Shown here: positions 21,300-34,600 of the stretch, in pieces | Layout: each line of letters begins with the position of its first letter | How positions within the stretch are numbered: the stretch's first letter is position 1 | Source of the DNA: Alligator mississippiensis | Lineage: Eukaryota; Chordata; Crocodylia; Alligatoridae | Assembly: GCF_030867095.1 (NCBI RefSeq) | Contig: NC_081825.1 | Location: 49,528,501 to 49,592,500, forward strand | DNA: 64,000 nucleotides | Direction: 5' to 3' | Program-made: the position numbers and the translations under genes | The notes under the pieces: model-generated | Seen by the model: only the letters and a program-made list of their open reading frames with translations | What the model was told of the DNA's origin: nothing | The model's database searches: none

Positions 21300-24180
21300 G
21301 ACAGGTGACATGCACAAAGAGTGCCCAGGTAAGTGACAGGGGTCCAAATAGTCTTAAGAATCGGGGAGTGGTGCATGCACCAATACAGGGCCTTAAATGC
21401 CTATACACTAATGCTCATAGCATGGGGAATAAGCAAGAGGAACTCGCCCTCTGGATAGCTAGTACAAACCTGGACATAGTAGGGCTCACAGAAACCTGGT
21501 GGGATTCATCCCATGACTGGGAAGTAAACATTAGGGGCTATAGACTATACAGGCGGGATAGAACAGGAAGGAAAGGATGGGGTGTGGTGCTCTACGTCAG
21601 AGAGCAATACACATCATCATCTAACAGGATGGGGTCAGAGGAGGGGCAGACTGAAGTGCTCTGGGTCAGAATACAGGGGGGTTGTGGGGATGGTGGGGGT
21701 CTACCACAGACCACCCAACCAAGGGGAAGAGCTGGACCATGAATTCTCGGGTCAGCTTGCAGAGGCAGTTAAGGCAAGGGATGTAGTCATCATGGGTGAT
21801 CTAAATTACCTGGACATCTGCTGGGAGGAGCAGTCAGCCAGGTCTGACTGCTCATGAAGGTTCCTTGCTGAGATACAGGACCTCCACCTAACCCAGGAGG
21901 TGCACAGTCCCACCAGGGGGAATGCCCTGCTGTACCTGGTCCTGGCCACAGGCGATGACCTGGTGAGGGGACTCCAGGTTCTTGACCACCTGGGTGACAG
22001 CAATCATCGCCTACTGGAATTCACCATCCAGTTCAGGGTGTCAAGGGCCTGCAGCAAGGCAGTAGCTCTTGACTTCAAGAGGGCCAACTTCAATGAGTTG
22101 AGGAGAATGGTAGGAGGGACACTGGGGTCCTGGAGGGTAGGGGAACTGGGTGTCCAAGACGAGTGGTCGTTCCTTAAGGAGATGATCCTCTGAGCCCAAG
22201 GGGTGACAGTCCCAATGAGAATCAAAGGGGGCAAGAGTGCTCAAAAGCCCCCCTGGCTCACCAAGGCATTCAGGAACGCCTGAAAGCCAAAAAGGAGGTG
22301 TACACCCAGTGGAAGGGAGGGGCTATCACTAAATAGGAGTATACCTCCATCGCTCGGGTCTGTAGTGGGGCTGTTAGGAAAGCTAAGGCAGATATGGAAC
22401 TAGGGCTTGTATCAAGGATCAAGGACAAGAAAAAATTCTTTTTTAAATACATAGGGAGTATGAAAAAGGCACCGGGTAACACGAGGCCCCTGCAGGATAC
22501 GCTTGGAAATCTGGTGGTTGTACCAAAGAAAAAGGTAGACCTTTTTAACAAATTCTTTGCCTCCATTTTTTGCGCAGGGACCGGGACTCCCCCACCAAGA
22601 TTCAGGACAGACTCAGGGAGGACTGAGTTAGGGAACTTCTGGGGGGGCTCGATGTGTTCAGATCAGCAGGTCCAGGTATTTTCCACCCCAGGGTTCTGAG
22701 GGAATTGGTAGGGGTTATCGTGGGGCCCCTGGCACAGCTTTACAAGCACTTGTGGTGCTCTGGCCAGATGTCAGAAGACTGGAAGAAAGCCAATGTGGGA
22801 GGAGGGAGGACCTGGGCAACTATAGGCCCGTTAGTCTTACTTTGATCCTGGGGAAGCTCTTTGAGAAAGTTATCCAGGAGCACATCTGTGAAGGACCAGC
22901 AGGGGGGACAATGCTCAGGGGCAACCACCATGGGTTCATTAGGGGCAGGTCCTGTCAGACCAACCTGATTGTCTTCTATGATCAGGTCACAAAATCATTG
23001 GACACAGGGGTTGCAGTGGATGTAGTCTTTCTGGACTTCAGGAAGGCCTTTGACACCGTCTCCCTCCCCATTCTCATTAAAAAGCTAGGCGACTGTGACA
23101 CTGATGTCTACACAGTCAGATGGATTGCAAATTGGCTGAGGGGCTGCACCCAGAGAGTGGTGATGGATGGGTCATATTCGACCTGGAGGGATGTGGGCAG
23201 TGGGGTCCCCCAGGGCTTGGTCCTCGGGCCTGCACTGTTCAATTTCTTTATTAGCAATTTGGACAAGGGGGTAAAAAGCACCTTGTTTAAATTTGCCAAT
23301 GACACGAAGATTTGGGGTGAGGTGGGCATGCTAGAAGGGAGGGACAGGATACAACTGGACCTGGACAGGTTACAGGGATGGGCAAATGAGAATACGATGG
23401 GATTCAATACTGACAAGTGCAAGGTACTGCACTTGAGCAGTAAGAACCAGCAGCATACCTCTAGGCTGGGGAACTCCCTTCTCATAAGCACAGTGACAGA
23501 AAGGGGTCTTGGAGTCATTATTGATTCCAAAATGAACATTGGCCACCAACGTGAGGACACGGTCAGTAAGGCTAACTGCACCTTGTCCTGCATCCACAGA
23601 TGCATCACGAGCAGGGCCAAGGAGGTGATCCTCCTCCTCTATGCGACACAGGTCAGGCCACAATTGGAGTACTGTGTCCAGTTCTAGGTGTCGCACTTTA
23701 GGAGAGATGTGGCCAGCATCTAGAGGGTCCGGAGGAGGGCCATTCACATGATCCGGGGACAGCAGGCCAGACCCTACGAGGAGAGGCTATGGGACCTGAA
23801 CCTGTTCAGCCTTCACAAGAGAAGGCTGAGGGGGGACCTGGTGGCCATCTATAAACTTACCGGGGGGGACCAGCAGGGAATGGAAGAGACCCTGTTCCCC
23901 TGAGTACCTCCTGGAGTAACAAGGAATAATGGCCATAAGTTGTTTGAGAGTAGGTTCAGGCTGGACATTAGAAGCACTACTTCACAGTCAGGGCAACTAG
24001 GATCTGGAACCAACTTCCAAGGGAAGTGGTGCTGGCTGCTACCTTGGGGGTCTTTAAGAGGAGGCTTGACAATTACCTAGCCGGGGTCATATGATCCCAG
24101 TATTTTCTCCTGCCCAGGGCAGGGGGTCGGACTTGATGATCTACTTAGGTCCCTTCGGACCCTACATCTATGAATCTATA
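21300..24180 (+). pseudogene. Nearly full-length CR1 LINE ORF2, inactivated
   Basis: The endonuclease part opens near 21390 (CLYTNAHSMGNKQEELALWI, GLTETWWD) and is broken by frameshifts after 21700. The reverse transcriptase part reads at 22752-23687 (NYRPVSLTLILGKLFEKVIQ, VFLDFRKAFDTV, GVPQGLVLGPALF, ...RPQLEYCVQF). At the catalytic FADD position it has FAND (23292-23303), so an essential aspartate is replaced. The C-terminal part and 3' end continue to about 24180 with the CTACATCTATGAATCTATA tail. A dead copy that kept nearly its full ORF2 length. Confidence 0.88.
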
Positions 24181-24399
24181 TTGGTTGGTAAACTCAGGGT
24201 TCTGCTGCACTCATCACTATTCTTAGACTCCCACAGTATAAATGCCTACGTACATCTCTGAACAGGCCTTCTGTTTGGCTATGTCACTGAGAATTTGCCA
24301 TCACTCATACAAACATCAAACATGAGTAGCCTTTATCCTGTTGAATAGAAGGCTCCAAGCTAGAGGGGAGACAGTAACTTGCTCTAGTTTTCAAGTTTC

Positions 24400-24810
24400 A
24401 GTCATTAAACACATGTTGTCGTCGCCATTATCATCAGCAGCAGTCCCTTGATTTGAGGATAATCTCTACTACATCGATGGATCCTGAGGTGACTTAAGTG
24501 TCTAATCTTTGAGCTATGGAGGTGTCTGTAGAAGTTGCAGGTACTTCCATAGGCTGGGATTCCTTTCCTTTTCCTTCCTCCGCTCTCTCTTCTCTGCTTT
24601 GAGGGCAAGCTGCTTTACCTCAAAATGGGCTGGTGCTTGGTGGAAGTTGCAGAGCCATTGGAGTTGGTTAACAGCTGGCTCCTCTCAATTCTTGATGTCA
24701 TTCTGAAGGAATGTCTTCAATGTGTCCTCATAGTGTTTCCTCCAGCCACTGCAAGATCTCTGGCCACAGCTAAGCTGAACATGTATCATCCCTTGTCTGT
24801 GCGTATTGCT
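24400..24810. repeat. Unclassified repeat-like sequence
   Basis: A stretch of TTCCTTTTCCTTCCTCC-rich and GTCTTCAATGTGTCCTCATA-type sequence that reads like an old interspersed repeat. I cannot name it, and no ends are visible. Confidence 0.25.
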
Positions 24811-24817
24811 TTCAGGT

Positions 24818-25122
24818 AGGGTGACCATAAGTCACAGATTGGCTAGAACAGTCTCAGATTTCAAACGGGTCCCAGCTAGCTGGTGAAAATTAAAACAAGC
24901 ATCCTGGGCATGGGGCACAGGGTAGGGAGGCAAAACTAGAGGAACTGTGAAATAGGAAGCCCTAGAAGACAGCAAAATTGCCCATTAACATTCATTGTTA
25001 CTTCATAGGTGATCGTTAACACCTGTGAAGTAAAGAACAATGGGTCATTAACTGGACGTTGACTCCCTGCAGTAAGGGGGGAACAGCATCCAGGATTTTG
25101 CAGTGTCCCATATGGTCACTGT
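24818..25122. mobile_element. Short inverted-repeat transposon with internal stem-loop
   Basis: The left end GGGTGACCATAAGTCACA (24819) matches the reverse complement of the right end, CAGTGACCATATGGGACA (ending 25120). Inside, 24993-25011 pairs with 25020-25042 to form a stem of about 20 bp with an 8-base loop. No ORF. Probably a hAT-type MITE. Confidence 0.5.
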
Positions 25123-26325
25123 GGCGGGTCTGGGGGTGAATAACAAATACGCTCTCACAGGGAGTTTCTTGCCATGCCTTAAGATGCTGGGAGAATAAGA
25201 AAATTAATTATCCCCAACAGATAGTGTAGTTAATAACATGAGTCATGAGATAAATGAAATTTTGTTTTATTGTGCTCCTGGCATGAATGTTTACAATCAC
25301 AACAGTCTGTGGCACACCTACGCTTTATTCCTCCCCGTCTCTTGCCTCCCTTAGAAGGGGTTTTCCCCTTTGATCTGACCTCCCCTCCACTTCTATCTTT
25401 GTCTTTCAGATTTATCAGGCGTCCTTCCGCTTGCCGCAATCCCGCTGTCATTGGACCCTGAAGGTAAGTAACTTTTTCTCCTCGCCTTTTCTTCTCCCGA
25501 TCCCTTGCGAGTTTCCTCAACCGTCCGATCAGTTGTCACAGCGAGGCTTCCAGTGACTGCAAGTCTTCAGTCTCCAAGTGCCCTGAGGACAACATGCCCT
25601 TCATATACCTCCATGTGCTTTTATCCCTCCAGCTTGCTGCTTACCATTTAACTCTTCCTCAATGTGTAGATCCCTTCAGTAAAACCAATGTTTTAATTAC
25701 TCTTGCCCCTATCCTGACTCTGCTCTCTGCCCCCTCCCTGGGGTTACTCCCTCTAGTACAGGGTTGTCTGTTACAGTCACCCTATGTTCAGGTCAGTATT
25801 AGAGTCTTGTTACACAACAATTTTGTGCATCTGCTGGATCTCTCAGCAAATGGACTGTCCGCTCATTAAGACCTGAAACTAGTTTCAAGCACTCAAAGGA
25901 ACACGACTCCAGGGCAGGATTCTCTCCGATCTGTGCTACACTAAGGTACAAACACCCCGCTAGCCCCATCTCCCCTACTGGTCCAGCTTGAGCCCACTGC
26001 CCCGCTCCCCAGGTGCCCGCTCGCTACCCTCCCCACTCCCTGCTTATTTGTGGTTGCCTGCACAGTCTGTCCTGGGGCAGCAAGCAGGGAAGGATTAACC
26101 TGCCTTTTTGGCTGTTGCCACTTCTGCTCTCTGAGCTGGGCTCAGCCTGGGGAAGACCAGCAACGCAGCCGTGGGCACTGGACAAGCAGGTTAACCCTTT
26201 CCTGCCTGCTCCCCTGGGGCAGAGCCTGGGCAGTCACAAGCAAGCAGGGGGCAGTGAGTGGGCATCTGGGCGCTGGGGAGGAGAGAGGGCAGTGGGACCA
26301 ATGTGGGCGGCGGGGAAGTGGGGCT
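25123..26325. other. Upstream flank of PGM2, no recognised feature
   Basis: Mixed composition becoming GC-rich toward 26000. Frames here are chance. No exon of a neighbouring gene was found. Confidence 0.4.
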
Positions 26326-26329
26326 AGTG

Positions 26330-26960
26330 CAGGGGTGGGCCAGATGCGGCCCGCCCTGACACCAGCAACGCTCCTGCGGCGCCCGGCGTTGCCCACGCAA
26401 CGCTCACAGGCCGGGCCCTGCGGCCTCCCGGCTGAAGACGAGGGCGGAGCCGCGCGAGCCGGGCGCTCTGCGGGGCGCGGCCCTGGCGCTGCTGCCGAGA
26501 AGCGCCTGGCCCCTCGGCACCGCCCCCGCCCCCGCGCGGCGCGGCGCGGCGCCCCGTCCCGCCTCCCGCAGTCACGCAGGCCCTGCCCCTCGGCGTGCGC
26601 GGCGCCGCGGGAGGAGCAGCGGGGTCGGCAGCGCGAGCAGCCGGGCAGCATGGCGGAGGTGCAACCGGGCCGAGCCGCCGCGGAGCACTGGCTGCGCTGG
26701 GACAAGGTGAGTGGGGCGGGGGCTCCGCGGTCGCCACCCCCGGGCCGTGTCGCGCTCATCAGTAGAGGCCGTCATGTCGCCCGCGGGCCGGCCGGGCCCG
26801 CTGCTCCCTCGCTCCGGCCCGCGGCGGTGCCTCCTCCCGGCGAAGGCGTGTGCGTGCTTGTGGCGTCCCCCGCGCCCGGCCCTACCAGGTCGCTGTGCAG
26901 TGCGCCAGGCCGGGCGGGGCGGGGCGGCCGCCCTTCCTGAAAGCAAAGGCTGGGGTCGTG
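26330..26960 (+). promoter_or_regulatory. CpG-island promoter of PGM2
   Basis: Very CpG-rich around exon 1, with GCGCGGCGCGGCGCGG just upstream of the start codon and a GGGCGGGGCGGGGCGG GC-box run at about 26914-26931. There is no TATA box, consistent with a housekeeping promoter. At 26331 the sequence CAGGGGTGGGCCAGATGCGG resembles a hAT-type end, so the island's upstream edge may derive from a transposon. Confidence 0.7.
26650..26706 (+). CDS. PGM2: PGM2 exon 1 (coding part)
   Basis: Nineteen codons from the start ATG to WLRWDK, then donor GTGAGT. The WLRWDK motif is conserved at this place in PGM2 and PGM2L1. Confidence 0.93.
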
Positions 26961-29900
26961 CTCGGGTGGCCCTTGCCTCGCCGCAGGAGCAGAGCAGGAG
27001 CAGAACAGGGGAGGATGCGGGCTGCCCCGTCCATGGCACAGCGGGCGGGACCCGGCAGAGAGGCTCGGTGCTGCCACCGACATGGCAAGGTGCTCCCTAC
27101 TTGCCTGGCAGTAGAGCGGTCGTGGTGCAGTGTTGTCTCCTGCCGCTGCTGGACAGGCAGGAAGCGCCTCATCACGGTGGCACAGCAGGCGCGGGGCACC
27201 CAGCAGCATCACCCAGGCTCCAGACCTGTGCCACCATCCTGCAGCAGGTCCTTGCTGGACCATAGAAGCCAGCCAGTTCCCACAGTGGGCAGCCGGCATC
27301 TGCTGTCACCCCATGCACAGATCTGGGGGGGCACCCTCCCCCCCCCACTCTCTCCCTGGGAGTGCGGGCAGCAGCAGGGAGCTGGTTCCCCAGACAAGCC
27401 TCCCACAGGTCTGTCCTGCTTCCCGACCAGCTGTGCATTCCCACCCAGACACCACAGTGAGGCTGAACTTGGTTGTTTATTCCCAGTTCCTTATTCCTGG
27501 TTCCCTATTCCTGATTCCCAGTTATTTATTCCCAGTTCCTTCTTCAAAGCTACTCTAGACCCAATAAAAACTTCTCATTAAAGAATTCCACATCCGAAAG
27601 CGAGAGAATTTCATTAGCTATGCATACATACTAATGAATATGTAGAATAATATCCCACATCAAGTACAGAGCCCCAAATGAAGGTCAGATTAGGATGGGA
27701 TTATGGGGCAAAATACTTCTTGGGCCACCCCAGATTTCCTGTTGATGCCACAGGGGGACTGTCCCAAAGAGCCCTGACCACAGTCCTGCCCGGCCCAAAG
27801 CAGTTTGGCTGTACCAGGCTGCCAACTAACAGCCCCCATGCCCGCTATACTAAGTATAATGGTTTGAATACGGAACTCGCTTTTGGGCTGGGATTATGGC
27901 TAGAAATTCTGCTTGGGCCACTCCACAGCATACCTCTGCGCAACCGGGGGACTCTACCGGACGCATCTCACCACACTTATATACCTAGCACAGTGGCTTG
28001 GGTGCTGTCTGTTGGCAGCCTGGCACAGCCAAACCATGCTTTAGGCCAGGCAAGTCTCTGTTCAGAGATGTCCAGGAGTGTCCCCTGGCAGCACAGAGAT
28101 GTGTTCTGGGGTGGCCCAAGAAGGATTTGTAGCCCAAAATCCAGTTCGTTATTCCGCTCCAGATACTTAGCATAGTGTCTGGGGGGTGGTGTCATTTGGC
28201 AGCCTGGCACGGCCAAACATTGCTCTGGGCCAGGCAAGTCTTTGGTCATAGATGTCCAGGACAGTCCCCCAGGGACTTTGGACATAGATGTCCAGAGAGG
28301 CATGGCATGGGGTGGCCCAAGGTTATGATCCTAGTGCAAAATCCAGTTCCTTATCCGGTTCCAGATATGTAGCACAGTGTCTGGGGGTGGAGTCAGTTGG
28401 CAACCTGGCGTAGCCAAACCACTTTGGGCTCAGCAAGTCTCTGGTCAGAGATGTCCAAGAGAGTCCCCCGGTGGCACATAGGTGTGGTCTGGGGTGGCCC
28501 AAGAAGGATTTCTGGGCATAATCCCAGCCCCAAATCCTGGTCTTTATTCAGTTCCAGATACGTAGTACAGTGTCTGGGGTGTGGAGTCAGTTGGCAACCT
28601 GGTGTGGCTAAACTGTGTTTTGGCCTGGGCAAGTCTGTGTTAAAAGATGTCCAGGAGAGTCTGCCAGTGGCACAGAGATGCTTTCTGGGGTGGCCCAAGA
28701 AGGATTTCTGGGTATAAACCCAGTCCAAAATCCAGTTCCTTATTTGGGTCCATATACTTAACACAGTGGCTGGGGTGCTGTCAATTGGCAGCCTGGCACG
28801 GCCAAACTGTGCTTTAGGCCACGCAAATCTGTGGTCAGAGATGTCCAGGAGAGTCCCCCAGTGGTACAGAGTTGTGGTCTGGGGTGGCCAAGAAGGATTT
28901 CTGGGTATTATCCCAGTCCAAAAGCCAGTTCCTTATTCAGTTCCATATACTTAACACAGGGTCCGGGGGGTGGTCTCAGTTGGCAACCTGGTGTGGCTAA
29001 GCCGCATCTTGAGCTGAGCAAGTCTCTGATCAGAGATGTTCAGAAGAGTCCCCCGATGCCACAGAGGCATAGCATCAAGTGGCCTAATAAGGGTTTGTAG
29101 CTATAATCCCAGCCCAAATTCCAGTTCCTTATTCAGACCCATATACTTAGCACAGTGGCTGGAGTGCTCTCTTTTGGCAGTATGCTTTTGGTATGACCAA
29201 ACAGCACTTTGGGCCAGGCAAGTCTCTTGTTAGAGATGTCCAAGAGTGTCCCCCGGTGGCACAGAGACATGTTCTGGGGTGGCCCAAGAAGGTTTTCCGG
29301 GTATAATCCCAGCCCCAAATCCCCATGTATTTAGCACAGTGGCTGGGGTGCTGGCTGTTGTCAGCCTGGCACACCCAAACCGTGCTTTGGGCTGGGCAAG
29401 TCCCTGGTCAGAGATATCCAGGACGGTCCCACAGGGCCACAGAGTCATGTTCTGGGGTGACCCGAGAAGGATTTGTAGCTATTATCCCAGCCCAAATTCC
29501 AGTTCCTTATTCAGGTCCCATACTTAGCACAGTGGCAAGGGTGGAGTCAGTTGGCAGCTCGGTACAGCCAAACCACGCTTTGGACTGGGCAAATCTCTGT
29601 TCAGAGATGTCCAGGAGAGTCCCCTGGTGGCACAGAGACATGTTCTGGGGTGGCCCAAGAAGGATTTCTGGGTATAGTCCCAGCCCAAATCCCAGTTCCT
29701 TATTCAGGTCCATATATTTAGCACAGCGGCAAGGGTTGTGTCAGTTGGCAGTCTGGCACGGCCAAACCGTACTTTGGACCAGGCAAGTCTGTAGTGAGAT
29801 GCGTCCAGTAGAGTCCCCCAGTGGTGCTGAGGTATGCTGTGGAGTGGCCCAAGCAGAATTTATAGCCATGATCCCAGCCCAAAAACCAGTTCCTTATTCA

Positions 29901-31569
29901 AGCCATTATGCTTATTATAGTGGGCATGGGGCTGTTCGTTGGCAGCATGGCACGGCCAAACTGTGCTTTGGGCCGGGCGGGACTGTGGTCAGGGTTCTTT
30001 GGGACAGTCCCCCTGTGGCATCAACAGGAAATTTGGGGTGGCCCAAGAAGTATTTTGCCCCATAATCCCATCCTAATCTGACCTTCATTTGGGGCTCTGT
30101 ACTTGATGTGGGATATTATTTTACATATTAATTAGTACATATGTATAGCTAATGAAATTCTATTTCTTTAGGATATGGAATACATTAATAACAAGTTTGC
30201 ATTGGGTCTAGATTAGCTTTGAAAAAGGAACAGGAAATAAGGAACCAGGAATAAACCGTCAATTTTGGCCTCATGATGCTGCACACCTCCCTGCTTGGGC
30301 AGTGCTCTCAGGCCAAGCTGCTGACCTTGCCTGACTCCCTCCCTTACCATGGGGACCTCAGTCTTCCCCCCACCCATGCCCCTTCCCCGCACACAGATTT
30401 ACCTGCAGGCAGGTGGGGGAGCTGCTGGCCCTGTGCATGTGTGTGCATACGCATGCACATGGTGCCCCGTGCATCCTGCTCCCCACAGCTCTAAGCAGCC
30501 CCTTGGAGGCCTGAAATCTGCCAGCCTGCAAGGGGAAACCTACTGTTTTCCACCTTTTCCTCCTTCAAAGGAGAAAATCTATGCTTTTCCACTGCAAACG
30601 GAAAACCTGGATCCCTGCACATGATACTGGAACCATAGTTCGTCCAGGGGAATCCGGGACAAACGCTGTTCCAGGGTCATTCAGCCTAGGACCAGGACTT
30701 GACCTTTACATTTTGGGACTGCCCCTCCCAATTAAGGATGGGTGATTCATTCTCTTGTGTACACACATGCATGGGCATCTACCTAGCTAGCTATGTAGTT
30801 AGGCTGGCAAGATTTGATTTTTATTGATAAATATTGATTAAATGCAGATTTTACCTCACACTCTCAGACCCTCAGGAGCATATTTCCATGGGTAACAACT
30901 GAAATTTATAGAAAGGGGACCGTAGCAGGGAACCCTTACGTCTGTTACTAGACAGTGGAAAGAGAGAGGGAGAGAGACAGAGGGCAAAGGGGTTAAAGAG
31001 GAAAACAATGGGTGGCCTAATGACTTGTCAGTTAGGCAGTTAGCTGTTCCTTCTGCCTAATGACTTATCAATTAAGCAATTAACTGCTTGTGTAGGAAGT
31101 GGGCTGCTTAAACAAACTCCTTCCCCAAAAGGGATGGTTTTTCAAGGCTCCAGCCTTGTGGCAGCAGAGTCCTCCCTGGGCCCTAACAACTGGTGGGGTG
31201 GTGTGGTGGGGGTTGGATAGGCATCTGCCTCTCCTGGGCATCCTACAGCTCTGGGAGTGAGGGTGCCCGCCTCTTTTGGTAAATTGTCTATCACCCGCAC
31301 CCCTAATTTTTGGGGTCCTGAAAATTTAGATCGATTAAAAATCAAAATAATTGCTTAAACATAACACCTATTTTTGCTGCCAAAGTTATAAAAAAAAAAA
31401 AAATCCAATTCTGACAAGCCTAGAAAGAGAGTGTGTGTGGGGGGGGATGCGCGCGCACGTGTGAACATGTACATGTGTAGCTACCTAGCTAGTTATATAA
31501 TGTATGTACATGTGGACCCATCTGCCTAGCTAGCTATATAGTGTGTGTGCACACATCTATCTGTCCATC

Positions 31570-31618
<49 letters not shown>

Positions 31619-34600
31619 CTGCTAATAAGAATTTTGCTCACTCTGTCATTACTTAAAGTAATCAAGACGTGTGTCTTCTGTTTAGCTTGCCAAAAAGGTT
31701 GTGCTTTATTTTTCTCACTTTAAAGGGTTTTCTCCAGTCCTTCAAGTATTTGTTGGCTCCCTTCCACAACCTTTCTAATTTTTCAGCTTCCTATTTAAAA
31801 TGTGGATACCAAAGCTGTACACAATATTCCAGTATCAGTCTCAGCACTGTTATCTGCAGAAGTAAAATTGCCTCTTGTTCCATTTTACGGCTACTGTACT
31901 TGCTATACATCTGAAATGGCATGAGCCCTTTTGTCACAATATTTCACTTTTTGCCACTTATTTCATTTACATATATATGTACATATAATACATATATATG
32001 AAATAAGATCTGACCATTTAAATTTAATCAGCATGTTACTGTTTTGTTCTAATAGAAAACTGGAAACTTGTGTGGAGTTCTTTGAACGCTATGTCCTCTA
32101 AATCTCTCTTGGTGTTTGTATGATGTATTCCTAGATTTATAACCTTGCATTTGGCTGCAGTAAGAAACATTTTTATATAAATGACCCTGGCTTACCAAAC
32201 AGCATGGGTTGCCCTGTGCGATTGCCCTGTCCTCTTCACTGCTTACTATCCTCCAGTCATCCATTAATATTATCAGCAGTGGTTTTATATTCGGTTACAG
32301 AACATCAGTGAAAATGAGGATTCCCCACTGAGGACTACTACTACTGATCTATCAGATACCAGTTCTTAATATGTAATTACTAGCATTTTTAGTGTAGTTT
32401 TTAAAATGAAAAAGTCATATTATACTCAGGTAAACAACAGACTTGGTGTAAGATGTTTTAATTATTTCAATTATTTTATGCCAAATAATAAACTAAAGCA
32501 AGGCTGTCCAAATTCTAAGTGGTCAGGGGGCTACACACCTCATGGGCCCCACAGTGGCACCTGCACCAAGGCAAGCTATGGGCAACATGCTGCGTGGACA
32601 CTCCCCTGCTACACCACATGGGTGCCCCCCCTAGACTGCACTTGCATCTCCTCTCTCTCTCTGCTGCACCACATGCTCATGCAAGCACCCTCCCACTGTG
32701 CTGCACTATGTACCTGTGCAAGCGGCACTCTTCTCCATCCCCAGCTATGCCACACAACACCTATGCAGGCACTCCTCATACCTGTAGCATCAACAGGAAA
32801 TTTGGGGTGGCCCAAGAAGTATTTTGCCCCATAATCCCATCCTAATCTGACCTTCATTTGGGGCTCTGTACTTGATGTGGGATATTATTTTACATATTAA
32901 TTAGTATGTATGCATAGCTAATGAAATTCTATTTCTTTAGGATATGGAATACATTAATAACAAGTTTGCATTGGGTCTAGATTAGCTTTGAAAAAGGAAC
33001 CGGGAATAAGGAACCAGGAATAAACCGTCAACTGCTGCACAGCCTTGGCCTCACCCTCAGCCCCCTTGCTGCACCAGCCCACCCCCTGGGAAATGGAAGC
33101 TGGAGGAAGGAGGGGGACCCCAAGACTCCAGTTGCTCTTGCAGTGGGTGAAGGGGAAGGGGTGACTAAGTGGGATTCTGGGGGCCTCAACTCAACCCTTT
33201 GTGGTCTGCATGTGGCTGGTGGGCTGCCAGTTAGCCCTGAACTGAAAAATACTGTTCAAAATCTAAATTCCTTGTAGTACTTTTTCTGATGATGTAATAA
33301 TTGCATCATCATAACTGATCACATTTATATCAGAATATGTCAAACATTGCAGACATTCTTGATTAACATGCTCTTTGACCATTGCCATGTTAGAAAAGGA
33401 GGATGAGCCATGAGACATCAGTTTCTAATTTATTGAGCTTGAAAAAATTGTTATTGAGCAACTCCAATCTGAACCAATATAACCCTTACCCACTGTCTGT
33501 GATCCAAAGAAAACACTGCTTTGTTTGAAGGGGGTTGGTTTAATATCAATAGAAAGTTACAAAATCCAAAGTGAAGTTAACTTTGATTGCTGATAAGCTG
33601 CATATCACAATTATTACAAAACTTGCAAATGCTTATGCACAAAAATACTTATATCGGAACTAGTCATGTAAATCATAGTTTGCTAGTAGATTCTGAAGGT
33701 ACTCTTTCAATACATGCACAACAAAAACATTTGTTCTCAAAGCATCTTTCTACTCTCAGATATACACTTGGGGGTAAACTTTTGTTTATATTTAAACAGA
33801 ATGAGGTATGGCTGACTGGTCTTTCTGGACCTCAGAACTCAGTGGGGAGCTTTGCACCCAGAAAATGTCTGCTTACAGTAGGTTAGTCTGATAGTTAGAA
33901 ATTGTATGTTATGAGAGATTATTTTAAGCAAATTGTATTAAAGGATATTTTGAACAAAAGATCAAAAAATAGTGTCACTGAATGCAGATACACACAGGTT
34001 TGGACACGTGGATGGAATCCAGATAACTTATTTGGACGATTGATATTGGCGGGAGAAGGGAATATGATGATTGATTCTGACAGGAGAGGAGAAGGATGGA
34101 CTGGAGGAGAAAAGAGAAACTGTTTCAGATTAGATCAAGTTTTCTTCTGGGGTAAGGTAGAAGGAGGTAACTGATGTAATATAGCATATTTTTTTAATGT
34201 TTATTTTGGTTAAAATAAAAGGCTAGTGTTCTAGCTTCTTGTTTGAAGAGTTCTGCAGTGCCCACGAAATACAAAAGCAGCAGCAGCAGCTTGGATCACT
34301 CAGTATTCACCCAGGCAGGTATCTGGAGAGAAGATCGCAAATGAAAAGAAGTTTTGTATAAGTAAGGGGAAACACTGACATTGAATAGAATGTATACCCA
34401 CAAATAGGCAGATCATGACAACAATGTTGAAGGCCCAAATTTATTTAACATTGCATTACTTTTTGCAATATTTTGGGTACTTAACTACACTCCTTTTGAC
34501 TTTTTAATGAAAGCTACATGACTAAGAGTTAACAAAAGCTTTGATAATTTATCAGGAAGATTCTCTGAAGTTCTCGTGACATGAATTTGTAAGACTGAAA

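Noticed and set aside
1..26300. Exons of a neighbouring gene such as RELL1, which lies upstream of PGM2 in mammals
   Set aside because: No frame with splice sites and a recognisable domain was found. The neighbour probably lies outside the window.
26050..26940. 296-codon plus-strand frame across the PGM2 promoter
   Set aside because: It reads through the CpG island and past the exon 1 donor in a different frame from PGM2. Long frames on both strands are expected at this GC content.
28000..30010. CRISPR-like array
   Set aside because: Units are contiguous ~194-bp tandem repeats without unique spacers, in a vertebrate intron.
29325..30065. 246-codon frame in the intron 1 tandem array
   Set aside because: The period (about 194 bp) is not a fixed multiple of three and neighbouring units put it in other frames. 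It is a translation of repeat sequence.
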